34,028 bases of DNA, taken from contig CAJXJZ010000015.1 in the NCBI GenBank assembly GCA_913055745.1, positions 1 to 34,028 of the forward strand, given 5' to 3'. The stretch is from an uncultured bacterium. GTDB taxonomy: Bacteria; Hydrothermota; Hydrothermia; UBA1063; CAJXJZ01. Below are positions 17,390 through 25,299 of this stretch, one piece after another. The position numbers were made by a program, and so were the translations under genes. Under the pieces are notes generated by a model. It did no database searches and was not told the DNA's origin. It worked only from the letters and a program-made list of their open reading frames with translations. Position 1 is the stretch's first letter. Every line of letters begins with the position of its first letter.

Positions 17390-17970
17390 TACAGAAAGCG
17401 ATCATCATATTCCTCGCCGCTGTATTAACCAATAATTTTGTCCTCACCTATTTTTTAGGATTATGCCCATTTTTTGGTGTATCAGAGCATGCATCATCTG
17501 CCATTGGTATGGGTTTTGCCTCCACCTTTGTTATGACCCTGACGGCTATAACAGCATGGATAATGGATTGGCTTGTTTTAAGACCCCTGCATCTTGAGTT
17601 TCTCCAGACAGCTGTTTTTATCCTTGTCATAGCATCCCTTGTCCAATTTGTTGAGATGTTTATTAAGAAAACATCTAAAGAGCTCTACAAGGCGCTCGGT
17701 ATTTATCTCCCGCTGATTACAACAAACTGTATAGTGTTTGGTCTTGCCATAATTGGTTCAATGAAGAACTACAACCTTCTTGAGAATACCATGCTGGGTT
17801 TTGGTGCTGGAGTAGGATTTACCCTTGCTCTTGTTCTCATGGCTGGTATAAGGGAAGAATTGGAGTTTAAAAATGTTCCAGAGCCTCTAAAAGGTACAGG
17901 TATTGCACTTATTGTTGCAGGACTTATGGCACTTGCCTTTATGGGTTTTTCAGGAATGGTTTCACTTTAG
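17386..17970 (+). CDS. rnfA: Rnf complex subunit RnfA (membrane)
   Basis: This 194-residue six-helix membrane protein is the homologue and partner of RnfE. It carries the family's NNFVLTYFLGLCPFFGVS near the N-terminus, with a conserved Cys, and the paired element GIYLPLITTNCIVFGLAI in the second half. RnfA and RnfE are thought to hold an intramembrane iron-sulfur centre that transfers electrons across the bilayer. The gene overlaps rnfE by four bases; rnfB follows after 9 bases with its own AGGAGG. Confidence 0.95.
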   Translation: MIQKAIIIFLAAVLTNNFVLTYFLGLCPFFGVSEHASSAIGMGFASTFVMTLTAITAWIMDWLVLRPLHLEFLQTAVFILVIASLVQFVEMFIKKTSKELYKALGIYLPLITTNCIVFGLAIIGSMKNYNLLENTMLGFGAGVGFTLALVLMAGIREELEFKNVPEPLKGTGIALIVAGLMALAFMGFSGMVSL

Positions 17971-17979
17971 GAGGTAAAA

Positions 17980-18792
17980 ATGAATACCATTTTACTTTCA
18001 GTTATTGTAATGGCAGGAATGGGCATATTTTTTGCAGTATTTCTCCTTGTATCCTATAAAAAACTTTCAGTGGAAGAAGACCCGAGGATAAAGCAGATAG
18101 AAGAAATCCTGCCCGGTGCAAACTGTGGTGCATGTGGTTTTGCTGGTTGTGCCGCCTATGCAGAAGCCATTGTGCTTGAGGGAGCAGAGGTGAATAGATG
18201 TGCACCTGGAGGACCTGATGTTGCAAAGAAAATAGCAGAACTAATGGGGGTTCAAGTAGAAGTGAAAGAAGCACCTGTGGCCCACCTTATGTGCCAGGGA
18301 TCCCGTGATGTGGCGGTTCAAAGGAGCGTGTATGTAGGTGAGCCATCCTGTCGTATTGAGGATTTTACAACAAAAGGAGACAAGGCGTGTACTTATGGAT
18401 GCTTGGGCCTGGGCGATTGTGTTAGGGCGTGTCCCTTTGATGCCATGTACATGGGAGAGGATGGCCTTCCAAAAATAATAGAAGAAAAATGTACAGGGTG
18501 TGGTATTTGTGTTGAAGAATGTCCAAGGGATATACTTGCCCTTGTGCCAAGAGACCAGAAAACCTTTGTGGCATGTGTAAATAAGGATAAGGGTGCTATA
18601 TCCCGTAAGGTGTGTAAGGTCTCATGCATAGCATGTGGTCTGTGCGTTAAAAAGGCGCCAGAGGGATCAATGGAACTTAAGAATAACCTTGCTGTTATTC
18701 TTGATTATAAACAGGTTGATACAAAGAGTGAGGAGGTATACGCTGCCTGTCCAACCAAGGCTATAGAACTTAAAGAGGAAAAGGATGGCTGA
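17980..18792 (+). CDS. rnfB: Rnf complex subunit RnfB, ferredoxin-accepting, one C-terminal cluster apparently lost
   Basis: RnfB is the likely entry point for reduced ferredoxin. The 270-residue protein has an N-terminal membrane helix (about residues 4-23), the [4Fe-4S] domain of the RnfB/NqrF type (NCGACGFAGC with a later Cys), and a central ferredoxin pair (CLGLGDCVRACP and CTGCGICVEECP). In the C-terminal pair only Cys216, Cys219, Cys222 and Cys257 remain: the fourth Cys of the first motif is Ala226, and the first three of the last motif are missing. In 2[4Fe-4S] ferredoxins those four residues ligate a single cluster, so one cluster is kept and its partner lost. Shine-Dalgarno AGGAGG precedes the ATG. 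The gene overlaps the RseC-like gene by 8 bases. Confidence 0.95.
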   Translation: MNTILLSVIVMAGMGIFFAVFLLVSYKKLSVEEDPRIKQIEEILPGANCGACGFAGCAAYAEAIVLEGAEVNRCAPGGPDVAKKIAELMGVQVEVKEAPVAHLMCQGSRDVAVQRSVYVGEPSCRIEDFTTKGDKACTYGCLGLGDCVRACPFDAMYMGEDGLPKIIEEKCTGCGICVEECPRDILALVPRDQKTFVACVNKDKGAISRKVCKVSCIACGLCVKKAPEGSMELKNNLAVILDYKQVDTKSEEVYAACPTKAIELKEEKDG

Positions 18793-19180
18793 AACAACTG
18801 GGATAGTTAAAGAAGTAAAAGGTAATAAGGTCATTGTTACAACATCAAAGGGGGCATGTACAACATGCCCCCTTTCAAAGGTTTGCAGTATTAACGAGAT
18901 AGAAGAAATAGAGGCTATAAAGGGTGAAGATTTAAAGGTTGGAGATAAGGTTTTGCTCTATAATTCAGAATCAAGCCTCATTATATTCGCCTTTGTGCTA
19001 TTTATATTACCTCTTATTGTCCTTGTTTCAGTGTATGCACTTTTGCCAAATGGTTTAAAAGAGGGGATAAGGATGCTCATCGCACTTTTTGTAATGGGAT
19101 TGTATTTTGTTTTACTTGGGATTTTTGAGAAAAAATTCAAGGATAGATTTATATTACCCATTGCCAGAAAAGAGCGGTAA
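18785..19180 (+). CDS. RseC/MucC family membrane protein
   Basis: The 131-residue protein has the RseC layout: a small N-terminal beta domain with the Cys cluster CTTCPLSKVC (residues ~20-29) and two transmembrane helices (about residues 61-82 and 89-108). RseC homologues are commonly encoded next to rnf/rsx genes, and in enterobacteria RseC belongs to the SoxR-reducing system with the Rsx complex. Here it is the last gene of the rnf operon, overlapping rnfB by 8 bases, which suggests a part in Rnf assembly or redox maintenance rather than sigma-E control. No terminator is evident after it. Confidence 0.88.
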   Translation: MAETTGIVKEVKGNKVIVTTSKGACTTCPLSKVCSINEIEEIEAIKGEDLKVGDKVLLYNSESSLIIFAFVLFILPLIVLVSVYALLPNGLKEGIRMLIALFVMGLYFVLLGIFEKKFKDRFILPIARKER

Positions 19181-19235
19181 ACCTTTTAAAATCCCGACAA
19201 ACATTCTGCATGCTTGCCATTTTGGTGCCTTTAAA

Positions 19236-19264
19236 TTGATTGACTTTTCATTGGGTCTTATAAT
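19236..19264 (+). promoter_or_regulatory. Promoter of dxs-mcsA-mcsB-hutI
   Basis: TTGATT (19236-19241), a 17-base spacer and TATAAT (19259-19264) predict a start near 19271. An overlapping TTGACT at 19240 is closer to consensus, but its spacer would be only 13 bases. Confidence 0.7.
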
Positions 19265-19298
19265 TTATTAGATATCTTTGTTGAATGGAGGGTATTAT

Positions 19299-21173
19299 AT
19301 GGCTATACTTGATGGCATAGAAAATCCAGGGGATCTTAAAAAATTAAATATAGAAGAACTTAAGCAACTTGCTGAAGAGATAAGAGAGTACATGATAGAT
19401 GTTTTATCAAACATAGGTGGACATATTGCTCCAAACTTAGGCATAGTTGAACTTACACTTGCACTGCATTATGTATTTAATTCTCCAGAAGATAAAATAA
19501 TTTGGGATGTCGGGCATCAATCTTATCCGCATAAGATAATAACTGGGAGAAAGAACCTACTTCCAACTATAAGGCAGTTTGGTGGTATAAGCGGTTTTAC
19601 AAAAAGGGATGAGAGCCCACACGATATCTTTGGCGCAGGTCATGCATCAACATCGCTTTCTGCCGCCTTAGGACTTGCTACTGCAAGAGACCTTCTTGGC
19701 CAAAATTTCCATGTTATAGCAGTAATTGGTGATGGGGCGCTTACAGGTGGCATGGCGCTTGAGGCATTGAACAACATTGGGCAACTCAAAAAGGATATGA
19801 TTGTTATTCTCAATGATAATGATATGTCCATAGCGGAGAATGTGGGTGCTGTTTCAAGTCATCTTTCTAAACTCGTTTCTCTACCTCTCTATTTTAAATT
19901 CAAAGAGCACTTATGGGAACTTTTGGACAAATTGCCTTCTGAAACACTTTCAAAGAAGGCTAAGATTCTCACCAAAAAACTAAAGGAGGGCCTTAAAAAT
20001 CTTGCTATCCCAACCATTGTTTTTGAAGAGTTTGGTTTTGAATATATAGGACCCTTAGATGGGCATGATATTAAACTTCTCATTGATACATTGGACAAAA
20101 TTAAAGAAGCAAAAGGTCCTATCCTTATCCACATATTAACGAAAAAGGGTAAGGGATATAAACCAGCAGAAGAGAAAACAGAACTATTTCATGGTCTTGG
20201 TCCATTTAATAAGGATACAGGAGAGCCCATAAAAAAACCTGGTCCTCCGAGGTATACAAAGGTATTTGGTGATGCAGTGGTAGAACTTGCGAAAAGGGAT
20301 GATAAGGTTGTTGCTATAACGGCTGCAATGCCACTTGGTACAGGCCTTGACAAATTTAGGGAGGAGTTTCCTGATAGGTTCTTTGATGTAGGGATTGCAG
20401 AGCAGCATGCTGTTACATTCGCAGGTGGACTTTCTTTACTTGGTATAAAGCCATTTGTTGCCATTTATTCCACTTTTTTGCAGAGGGCATATGACCAGAT
20501 AATACATGATGTGGCGCTTCAGAAATTGCCTGTTAAGTTTTTCATTGATAGGGGAGGCCTTGTCGGTGAAGATGGTCCCACACATCACGGTGCTTTTGAC
20601 TTATCATACCTCAGACTTATTCCCAATATGGTAATTATGGCACCAAAAGACGCAGATGAGTTTAGAAATATGATTTATACTGCATACAAATACAACAAGG
20701 GCCCGATTGCATTAAGGTATCCAAGGGATAGGGTACCCAAAGAACCAGATGGTACTGAGTTTAAAGAAATCGCCATAGGAAGTTGGGAGATGCTCAAGGA
20801 AGGAGGTGATGCCATAATACTTGCTGTTGGCACAATGGTTTTGCCTTCCCTTAGGGTATCTTTGGAACTTGAAAAAGAAGGCATTAGTATAGGTGTTGTA
20901 AACGCGAGGTTTGTAAAGCCTATGGATGTTGAAATGCTAAGAAGTATTGCAGAAAAATATAATAATATTATAACTATTGAAGAGAATACCAAAGTCGGTG
21001 GTTTTGGAGCAGGTGTTTTAGAGAACCTTGCAGAGATGGGTTATAAGGGACGGGTTAAGTTGATAGGTATACCTGATACATTTATAGAGCACGGGAATCG
21101 TAAGAAACTCCTTGAGGTTGTTGGCCTTGATGAACAGGGTATAAAAAAACAGGTATTAGATTTTATAGGATGA
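19299..21173 (+). CDS. dxs: 1-Deoxy-D-xylulose-5-phosphate synthase
   Basis: Dxs condenses pyruvate and glyceraldehyde-3-phosphate with thiamine diphosphate, the first step of the MEP isoprenoid pathway. The 624-residue protein has the usual length and three-domain order: the TPP-binding GDGALTGGMALEALNN with DNDMSIAENVG, the conserved WDVGHQSYPHKIITGR, the transketolase pyrimidine domain with DVGIAEQHAVTFAGG, and the C-terminal transketolase domain ending near FIEHGNRKKLL. I chose ATG 19299, which follows TGGAGGG (19286-19292) by 6 bases; an in-frame TTG at 19278 would lie upstream of the ribosome site. It is the first gene of an operon whose mcsA start overlaps the dxs stop by four bases. 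Confidence 0.96.
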   Translation: MAILDGIENPGDLKKLNIEELKQLAEEIREYMIDVLSNIGGHIAPNLGIVELTLALHYVFNSPEDKIIWDVGHQSYPHKIITGRKNLLPTIRQFGGISGFTKRDESPHDIFGAGHASTSLSAALGLATARDLLGQNFHVIAVIGDGALTGGMALEALNNIGQLKKDMIVILNDNDMSIAENVGAVSSHLSKLVSLPLYFKFKEHLWELLDKLPSETLSKKAKILTKKLKEGLKNLAIPTIVFEEFGFEYIGPLDGHDIKLLIDTLDKIKEAKGPILIHILTKKGKGYKPAEEKTELFHGLGPFNKDTGEPIKKPGPPRYTKVFGDAVVELAKRDDKVVAITAAMPLGTGLDKFREEFPDRFFDVGIAEQHAVTFAGGLSLLGIKPFVAIYSTFLQRAYDQIIHDVALQKLPVKFFIDRGGLVGEDGPTHHGAFDLSYLRLIPNMVIMAPKDADEFRNMIYTAYKYNKGPIALRYPRDRVPKEPDGTEFKEIAIGSWEMLKEGGDAIILAVGTMVLPSLRVSLELEKEGISIGVVNARFVKPMDVEMLRSIAEKYNNIITIEENTKVGGFGAGVLENLAEMGYKGRVKLIGIPDTFIEHGNRKKLLEVVGLDEQGIKKQVLDFIG

Positions 21174-21661
21174 GTATGCATAAAGAGTTATGTGAAATAT
21201 GCGGTAAAAGACCCGCAGAAGTAGAATTTGTAGAAATAGTGGATGGTAAAAAGGTTGTGATGCATCTTTGTAAAATATGTGCCAATCGCAAGGCAAATGG
21301 CTTACCCTTGTTGCTTACAGAAGAGATTGAGGAAGATAGTGCTCTTGTATGTCCCAATTGTGGGACATCGCTCTCCCAAATAAAACAAACCCTACAGGTT
21401 GGTTGTCCTGTGTGTTATGATACATTCCGTGGTGCTATAAAGGACCTTTTAAAGAAACTTCAGGGAAGCGCCTCTTTTTCCGCCCAAATAGACCTAAAAA
21501 CTTCAGAAGAAAAGGACCTTATAGTTATGAAGTATAGATTAAAAAAAGAATTGGATGAGGCGGTAAAGAATGAAGATTTTGAAAGGGCGGCAAAATTAAG
21601 GGATGAAATAGAAAATATAGACAAGAGGCTCAAATGGCTTGGTACGAACCCTATAGAATAA
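21170..21661 (+). CDS. mcsA: McsA-like zinc-finger/UVR-domain protein
   Basis: McsA activates the protein arginine kinase McsB in the Clp stress system of Firmicutes. The 163-residue product has the two paired CxxC zinc sites of the family: CEICGKRPAE with CKIC in the first finger, CPNCGTS with CPVCYDTF in the second. It ends in a UVR motif (about residues 127-160, including EDFERAAKLRDEIENI). The gene overlaps dxs by four bases (ATGA) and mcsB by 28 bases, so McsA and McsB translation is coupled. No ctsR or clpC gene flanks it here, unlike the classical ctsR-mcsA-mcsB-clpC operon. Confidence 0.9.
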   Translation: MSMHKELCEICGKRPAEVEFVEIVDGKKVVMHLCKICANRKANGLPLLLTEEIEEDSALVCPNCGTSLSQIKQTLQVGCPVCYDTFRGAIKDLLKKLQGSASFSAQIDLKTSEEKDLIVMKYRLKKELDEAVKNEDFERAAKLRDEIENIDKRLKWLGTNPIE

Positions 21662-22665
21662 CACCTCCATGGTGGCAATCGCAAGGAAAAATAGTTGCAT
21701 CCACAAGGGCGAGATTTACAAGGAACATAGAAGGTCATAGATTCCCTCAGAGGATGGATGAAAAGGAAAGAGAGAGTATTTTAAATGAGATTATACTTTC
21801 TATCAAAGATGTGGTGTCAGGATTCAAAAATACTGTAATTGATACGAATATAAAGAGAGATTTTTTCGTTGAAAGGCATGTATTGAGTAAGGATAGCCAA
21901 AAAAATATAGCCCTTTTTACGGATCATACCGAAGAAGAGAGTTATCTTATAAACGATAGAGATCATCTAAGATTCCAAATAACAATGCCCGATAATGCAC
22001 TTTTTGATGTTTTTTCTTTAGCAAGGGAAAGATTGAGAACATTGGAAAAAGAGTTTAATTTTAGTTATTCTGATACATTTGGTTATCTTACCTCCTCTCT
22101 TACAAATACTGGAACAGGCTTTAGGCTTTCCGCTCTTATGTTTATACCAGGCATTTTTCTTGCAAGAGAGACAGAGAAAATATTGGCGCTTTTGGTTAAG
22201 GCTCCAATTGTTTTAAGGGGACTTTTTGGCGGTCATAGCGAGATAAAGGGAAATTACCTCCAGATATCCACAAAATTTACCCTCAGTATGGGTATTGAGG
22301 ATGATCTGAGGATGCTTGATGAAGTAGTGAAGGCACTTTCTGAAACAGAAGAAAAATCAAGGAACATATTGCTTTCTGAGGCGCATCTTGAACTTGAAGA
22401 TAGAATATCAAGGTCACTCGCCATACTTGAAAGTGCAAGGATAATGTCTTATGATGAGTCCTTAGAACATCTTTCTATACTAAAATTTGCCTCTCAACTG
22501 GGTTTTGAGGGTATTCCAGATGAAAAAACAATTAACAGATTGATTTTTTGGTCTTCTCCTTCGCATATAGCATCATTGGAGGATTTTGAATTGAAGGATG
22601 AAGAAATTGATATAAAAAGGGCAGATTTTATTAGAAAACATCTTTTTAGAGATTATGAAGATTAA
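21634..22665 (+). CDS. mcsB: McsB homologue, predicted inactive arginine kinase
   Basis: The 343-residue protein aligns over its length with McsB, a phosphagen-kinase-fold enzyme that phosphorylates arginines in proteins. Recognisable blocks are ASTRARFTRNIEGHRFP, DHLRFQ, GYLTSSLTNTGTGFR, RGLFGGHSEIKGNYLQIS and a C-terminal KRADFIRKHL. The catalytic residues are changed: the NEEDH motif is NDRDH (Glu to Arg109), the CPTN motif is SLTN (Cys to Ser155), and the guanidinium-binding Glu of YGEGSE is Gly200. The ATP-binding arginines of the STRAR and RGL segments remain. It probably cannot phosphorylate arginine and may act as a pseudokinase, perhaps binding phosphoarginine or McsA. An AGAGG ribosome site (21624-21628) lies 5 bases before the ATG. 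Confidence 0.88.
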   Translation: MAWYEPYRITPPWWQSQGKIVASTRARFTRNIEGHRFPQRMDEKERESILNEIILSIKDVVSGFKNTVIDTNIKRDFFVERHVLSKDSQKNIALFTDHTEEESYLINDRDHLRFQITMPDNALFDVFSLARERLRTLEKEFNFSYSDTFGYLTSSLTNTGTGFRLSALMFIPGIFLARETEKILALLVKAPIVLRGLFGGHSEIKGNYLQISTKFTLSMGIEDDLRMLDEVVKALSETEEKSRNILLSEAHLELEDRISRSLAILESARIMSYDESLEHLSILKFASQLGFEGIPDEKTINRLIFWSSPSHIASLEDFELKDEEIDIKRADFIRKHLFRDYED

Positions 22666-23908
22666 AATGCTAATTGATGAGATTGAGGAACTTGTAACGC
22701 CCAAGGGGAGCGCTCCTCTGAGTGGCAAAAGACAGAAAGAGATTGAGAAGATCCACAATGCTGCCATCTTAATTGATGAAAATGGTACAATAGTTGATGC
22801 TGGAGAGCGAGAGAAGGTCTTACGAAAATATCGTATCACTCCCTCAACCTATCTTATTTCTGCAAAGGGTAAAACAGCCATACCAGGACTTGTTGATCCA
22901 CATACACATCTTGTATACAAGGGATGTAGGCATTGGGAGCTTGAAGAGAGGCTAAGGGGAAGAGAGTATATAGAGATACTCAAGATGGGAGGTGGCATTC
23001 TGAATACTGTAGAAAAGACAAGAGAAGCTGATGAAGAGGAATTGTACGATTTGGCATCAAAGAGGCTTGATATAATGCTTTCTTATGGGACGACATCTTT
23101 GGAGATAAAATCTGGCTATGGACTTTCAAAGGAGGCTGAGAGAAAGATATTAAGGGTTATAAATAGATTGAAAAAAGAAAGGGGGCAGGTTATAAGTTCC
23201 ACATTCTTGGGCGCCCATGCAGTACCGATGGAGTATCGGGATAAGCCTCATAAATATGTGGACTTGATAGTAAATGAAATGCTTTTGGAATTTAAAGACC
23301 TTGCCGAGTTTGTGGATGTTTTTCTTGAGGAGGGTGCCTTTGGTTATGAAGATGCAGAAAAGATCTTGAGGAGGGCAAAAGAACTCGGTTATGGTATAAA
23401 AATACATGCTGATGAGATTACAGATTCCAAAGGGGCATGTCTTGCTGCTGAACTTAAGGCACAGAGCGCAGACCATCTTTTGCATGCTTCAGATAGATGC
23501 CTTGCAAGGATGAAAGAAGCAGGTACTATTGCTGTTTTACTTCCATCAACAGCATATTTCCTCAAAAAGCCCTTTGCCAATGCAAGGAAGATGATAGATA
23601 TGGGCATCCCTGTTGCCATCGCAACAGATCATAATCCAGGGACTTCTCCACTTTATTCCCAGATGCTTAATATGTCTTTTGCGGTATTCCTCATGGATAT
23701 GCTACCTGAGGAGGCATTGGTTGCAGCCACGCTTAATGCGGCTTGTGCTATAGGTAGGGGCGATATAATAGGTACTATAGAAAAGGGTAAAAGGGCTGAT
23801 ATTGTGCTTTTAGATGCGCATTCATTTATGCATATTTTTTATGAAACAGGGCATAATATTACAGATACAGTTATACTCAATGGCAAAGTTATCCGAAAGG
23901 ATGGTTGA
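22655..23908 (+). CDS. hutI: Imidazolonepropionase
   Basis: HutI hydrolyses 4-imidazolone-5-propanoate to N-formimino-L-glutamate, the third step of histidine breakdown. The 417-residue amidohydrolase has the metal motif PHTH, the HutI-specific YKGCRHWELEERLRGREY and GGGILNTVEKTR segments, GAHAVP, the HADE site and ATDHNPGTSPL with the metal-binding Asp. It overlaps the end of mcsB by 11 bases and is the last gene of the dxs operon. The other hut genes (hutH, hutU, hutF/G or a formiminotransferase) are not in the window, so a complete histidine pathway cannot be confirmed. The FolD variant upstream could meet formimino-THF products, but no link is shown. Confidence 0.93.
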   Translation: MKIKMLIDEIEELVTPKGSAPLSGKRQKEIEKIHNAAILIDENGTIVDAGEREKVLRKYRITPSTYLISAKGKTAIPGLVDPHTHLVYKGCRHWELEERLRGREYIEILKMGGGILNTVEKTREADEEELYDLASKRLDIMLSYGTTSLEIKSGYGLSKEAERKILRVINRLKKERGQVISSTFLGAHAVPMEYRDKPHKYVDLIVNEMLLEFKDLAEFVDVFLEEGAFGYEDAEKILRRAKELGYGIKIHADEITDSKGACLAAELKAQSADHLLHASDRCLARMKEAGTIAVLLPSTAYFLKKPFANARKMIDMGIPVAIATDHNPGTSPLYSQMLNMSFAVFLMDMLPEEALVAATLNAACAIGRGDIIGTIEKGKRADIVLLDAHSFMHIFYETGHNITDTVILNGKVIRKDG

Positions 23909-23932
23909 GTTTGTTAAAAAATAAACTTGTTC

Positions 23933-23961
23933 TTGATTGTTCATGCTACAGAACTTATAAT
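23933..23961 (+). promoter_or_regulatory. Promoter of hdr/fumarate-reductase operon
   Basis: TTGATT (23933-23938), a 17-base spacer and a perfect TATAAT (23956-23961) predict a start near 23968. The hexamers are the same as those of the dxs promoter. AAGGAGG at 23986-23992 then serves hdrC. Confidence 0.75.
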
Positions 23962-23998
23962 TGAGTAGTGTTGACTTTGTAAAATAAGGAGGCGAGTT

Positions 23999-24403
23999 TT
24001 GGGTGTCCTTAAGTTAACAAAAGAGAAGTTCCGTAAAGTTGACCTCATAAATCGTATTAGCGGTCAAAATGTTTATGACTGCTATCAGTGCGGACGGTGC
24101 ACATCAGGTTGCCCCAGCGCTGATGAGATGGATATTGTACCTTCACAGACTATGAGATTTTTACAGATCGGAGAAGTAGACAAGGTTGTAGAATCCAACA
24201 CTCCATGGGTGTGTCTTACATGTCTTATTTGCTCAGTCAGATGTCCAAAGGGAATAGATATCGCGGCAATTATGGAAGCATTGAGGCTCGTTAAATTGAG
24301 AACTAATTACGACTTTATACACCCTAACAAAATACCAGAGGAAGATCTTGAAGAACTTCCTCCAATTGCACTTGTTGCAGCGTTCCGCAAGATGACTCCA
24401 TAA
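23999..24403 (+). CDS. hdrC: Heterodisulfide reductase subunit C-like, two [4Fe-4S]
   Basis: HdrC relays electrons between the flavoprotein HdrA and the catalytic HdrB. The 134-residue protein has both complete ferredoxin motifs, CYQCGRCTSGCP and CLTCLICSVRCP, in the normal spacing of the soluble HdrC type, with the connecting helix (MRFLQIGEVDKVVESNTPWVC). The start is TTG at 23999, 6 bases after AAGGAGG; no ATG or GTG in frame is near. It is the first gene of the eight-gene redox operon. No cytochrome-type partner (HdrE) is seen, so the complex is expected to be cytoplasmic. Confidence 0.93.
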   Translation: MGVLKLTKEKFRKVDLINRISGQNVYDCYQCGRCTSGCPSADEMDIVPSQTMRFLQIGEVDKVVESNTPWVCLTCLICSVRCPKGIDIAAIMEALRLVKLRTNYDFIHPNKIPEEDLEELPPIALVAAFRKMTP

Positions 24404-24414
24404 AGGAGGCTAAA

Positions 24415-25299
24415 ATGACGATAAAAATACCTTATTATCCCGGCTGTACCTTGAAGACCACGGCAAAGAATTTTGAAGATACAGCAAAACTTGTAGCAGG
24501 GGTGTTTGATTACGAGTTTGATGAACTTTATAGATGGAATTGTTGTGGTGCGGTATACGGACTGTCAGAGGATAATGTTATGCATAAGGTTGCACCAGTT
24601 AGAAATATGTTAAGGGTTAAAGAGGTTGGAGAAAAGAGGATGCTTGTTCTTTGCTCAATGTGTTTTAATACACTTAAGAGGGCAAACTATTATGTGAGAA
24701 GGAATAAAGATAAACTTGAGGTGATAAATGCCATTATGTATCTTGAGAATACCACGTACGACGGCAGTGTTGAGGTTGTACATCTACTTGAGCTCTTAAG
24801 GGATGAGATAGGGTTTGATAGAATAAAAAAGGCTGTAAAAAAGCCACTTCGGGGTATAACAGTGGCCGCCTATTACGGTTGCCTTCTTTTAAGGCCAAGT
24901 GAAATTGCTATAGACAGTGTGGAACAGCCAACTGTTATGGAGGATTTAGTGGAGGCATTGGGAGGTAAAGTTATTGATCTTAATGTTAAAACTGAGTGCT
25001 GTGGCTCTTATCAAACAGTGAAAAGGAAAGATATAGTTGCTGATAGAACCAATTTTATTATTGGAGAGGCAAGGAAACAGGGTGCAGATATGCTCATCAC
25101 ATCATGCCCATTATGTCATTTTAATCTTGATAGAAGGCAAAAGGAGGCAAAAAAACGACATCCTGATTTCAAAGAAATGCCCATACTTTATTTTACTCAA
25201 CTTATGGCACTTGCCTTTGGCTTTGAAGAGGATAAACTCGGATTTGAACCCCATTATGTAGATCCAAGGCCTTTATTAAAAGAAAGGGGGTTATTATAA
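24415..25299 (+). CDS. hdrB: Heterodisulfide reductase subunit B-like, two CCG motifs
   Basis: HdrB is the catalytic subunit that cleaves disulfides at noncubane [4Fe-4S] clusters held by two CCG domains. Both motifs are complete in this 294-residue protein: Cys11, Cys43-Cys44 and Cys80/Cys83 (CX31CCX35CxxC), then Cys156, Cys195-Cys196 and Cys231/Cys234. This argues for retained disulfide or related thiol chemistry; the physiological substrate in a bacterium without CoM/CoB is unknown. AGGAGG precedes the ATG by 6 bases, and the stop overlaps the hdrA ATG by one base. In methanogen thiol:fumarate reductase the same CCG domain is fused to the iron-sulfur subunit; here it is a separate gene. 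Confidence 0.94.
   Translation: MTIKIPYYPGCTLKTTAKNFEDTAKLVAGVFDYEFDELYRWNCCGAVYGLSEDNVMHKVAPVRNMLRVKEVGEKRMLVLCSMCFNTLKRANYYVRRNKDKLEVINAIMYLENTTYDGSVEVVHLLELLRDEIGFDRIKKAVKKPLRGITVAAYYGCLLLRPSEIAIDSVEQPTVMEDLVEALGGKVIDLNVKTECCGSYQTVKRKDIVADRTNFIIGEARKQGADMLITSCPLCHFNLDRRQKEAKKRHPDFKEMPILYFTQLMALAFGFEEDKLGFEPHYVDPRPLLKERGLL

Noticed and set aside
19240-19245. TTGACT as the dxs -35 box
   Set aside because: It is only 13 bases from TATAAT; the overlapping TTGATT at 19236 gives the 17-base spacing seen at the other promoters.
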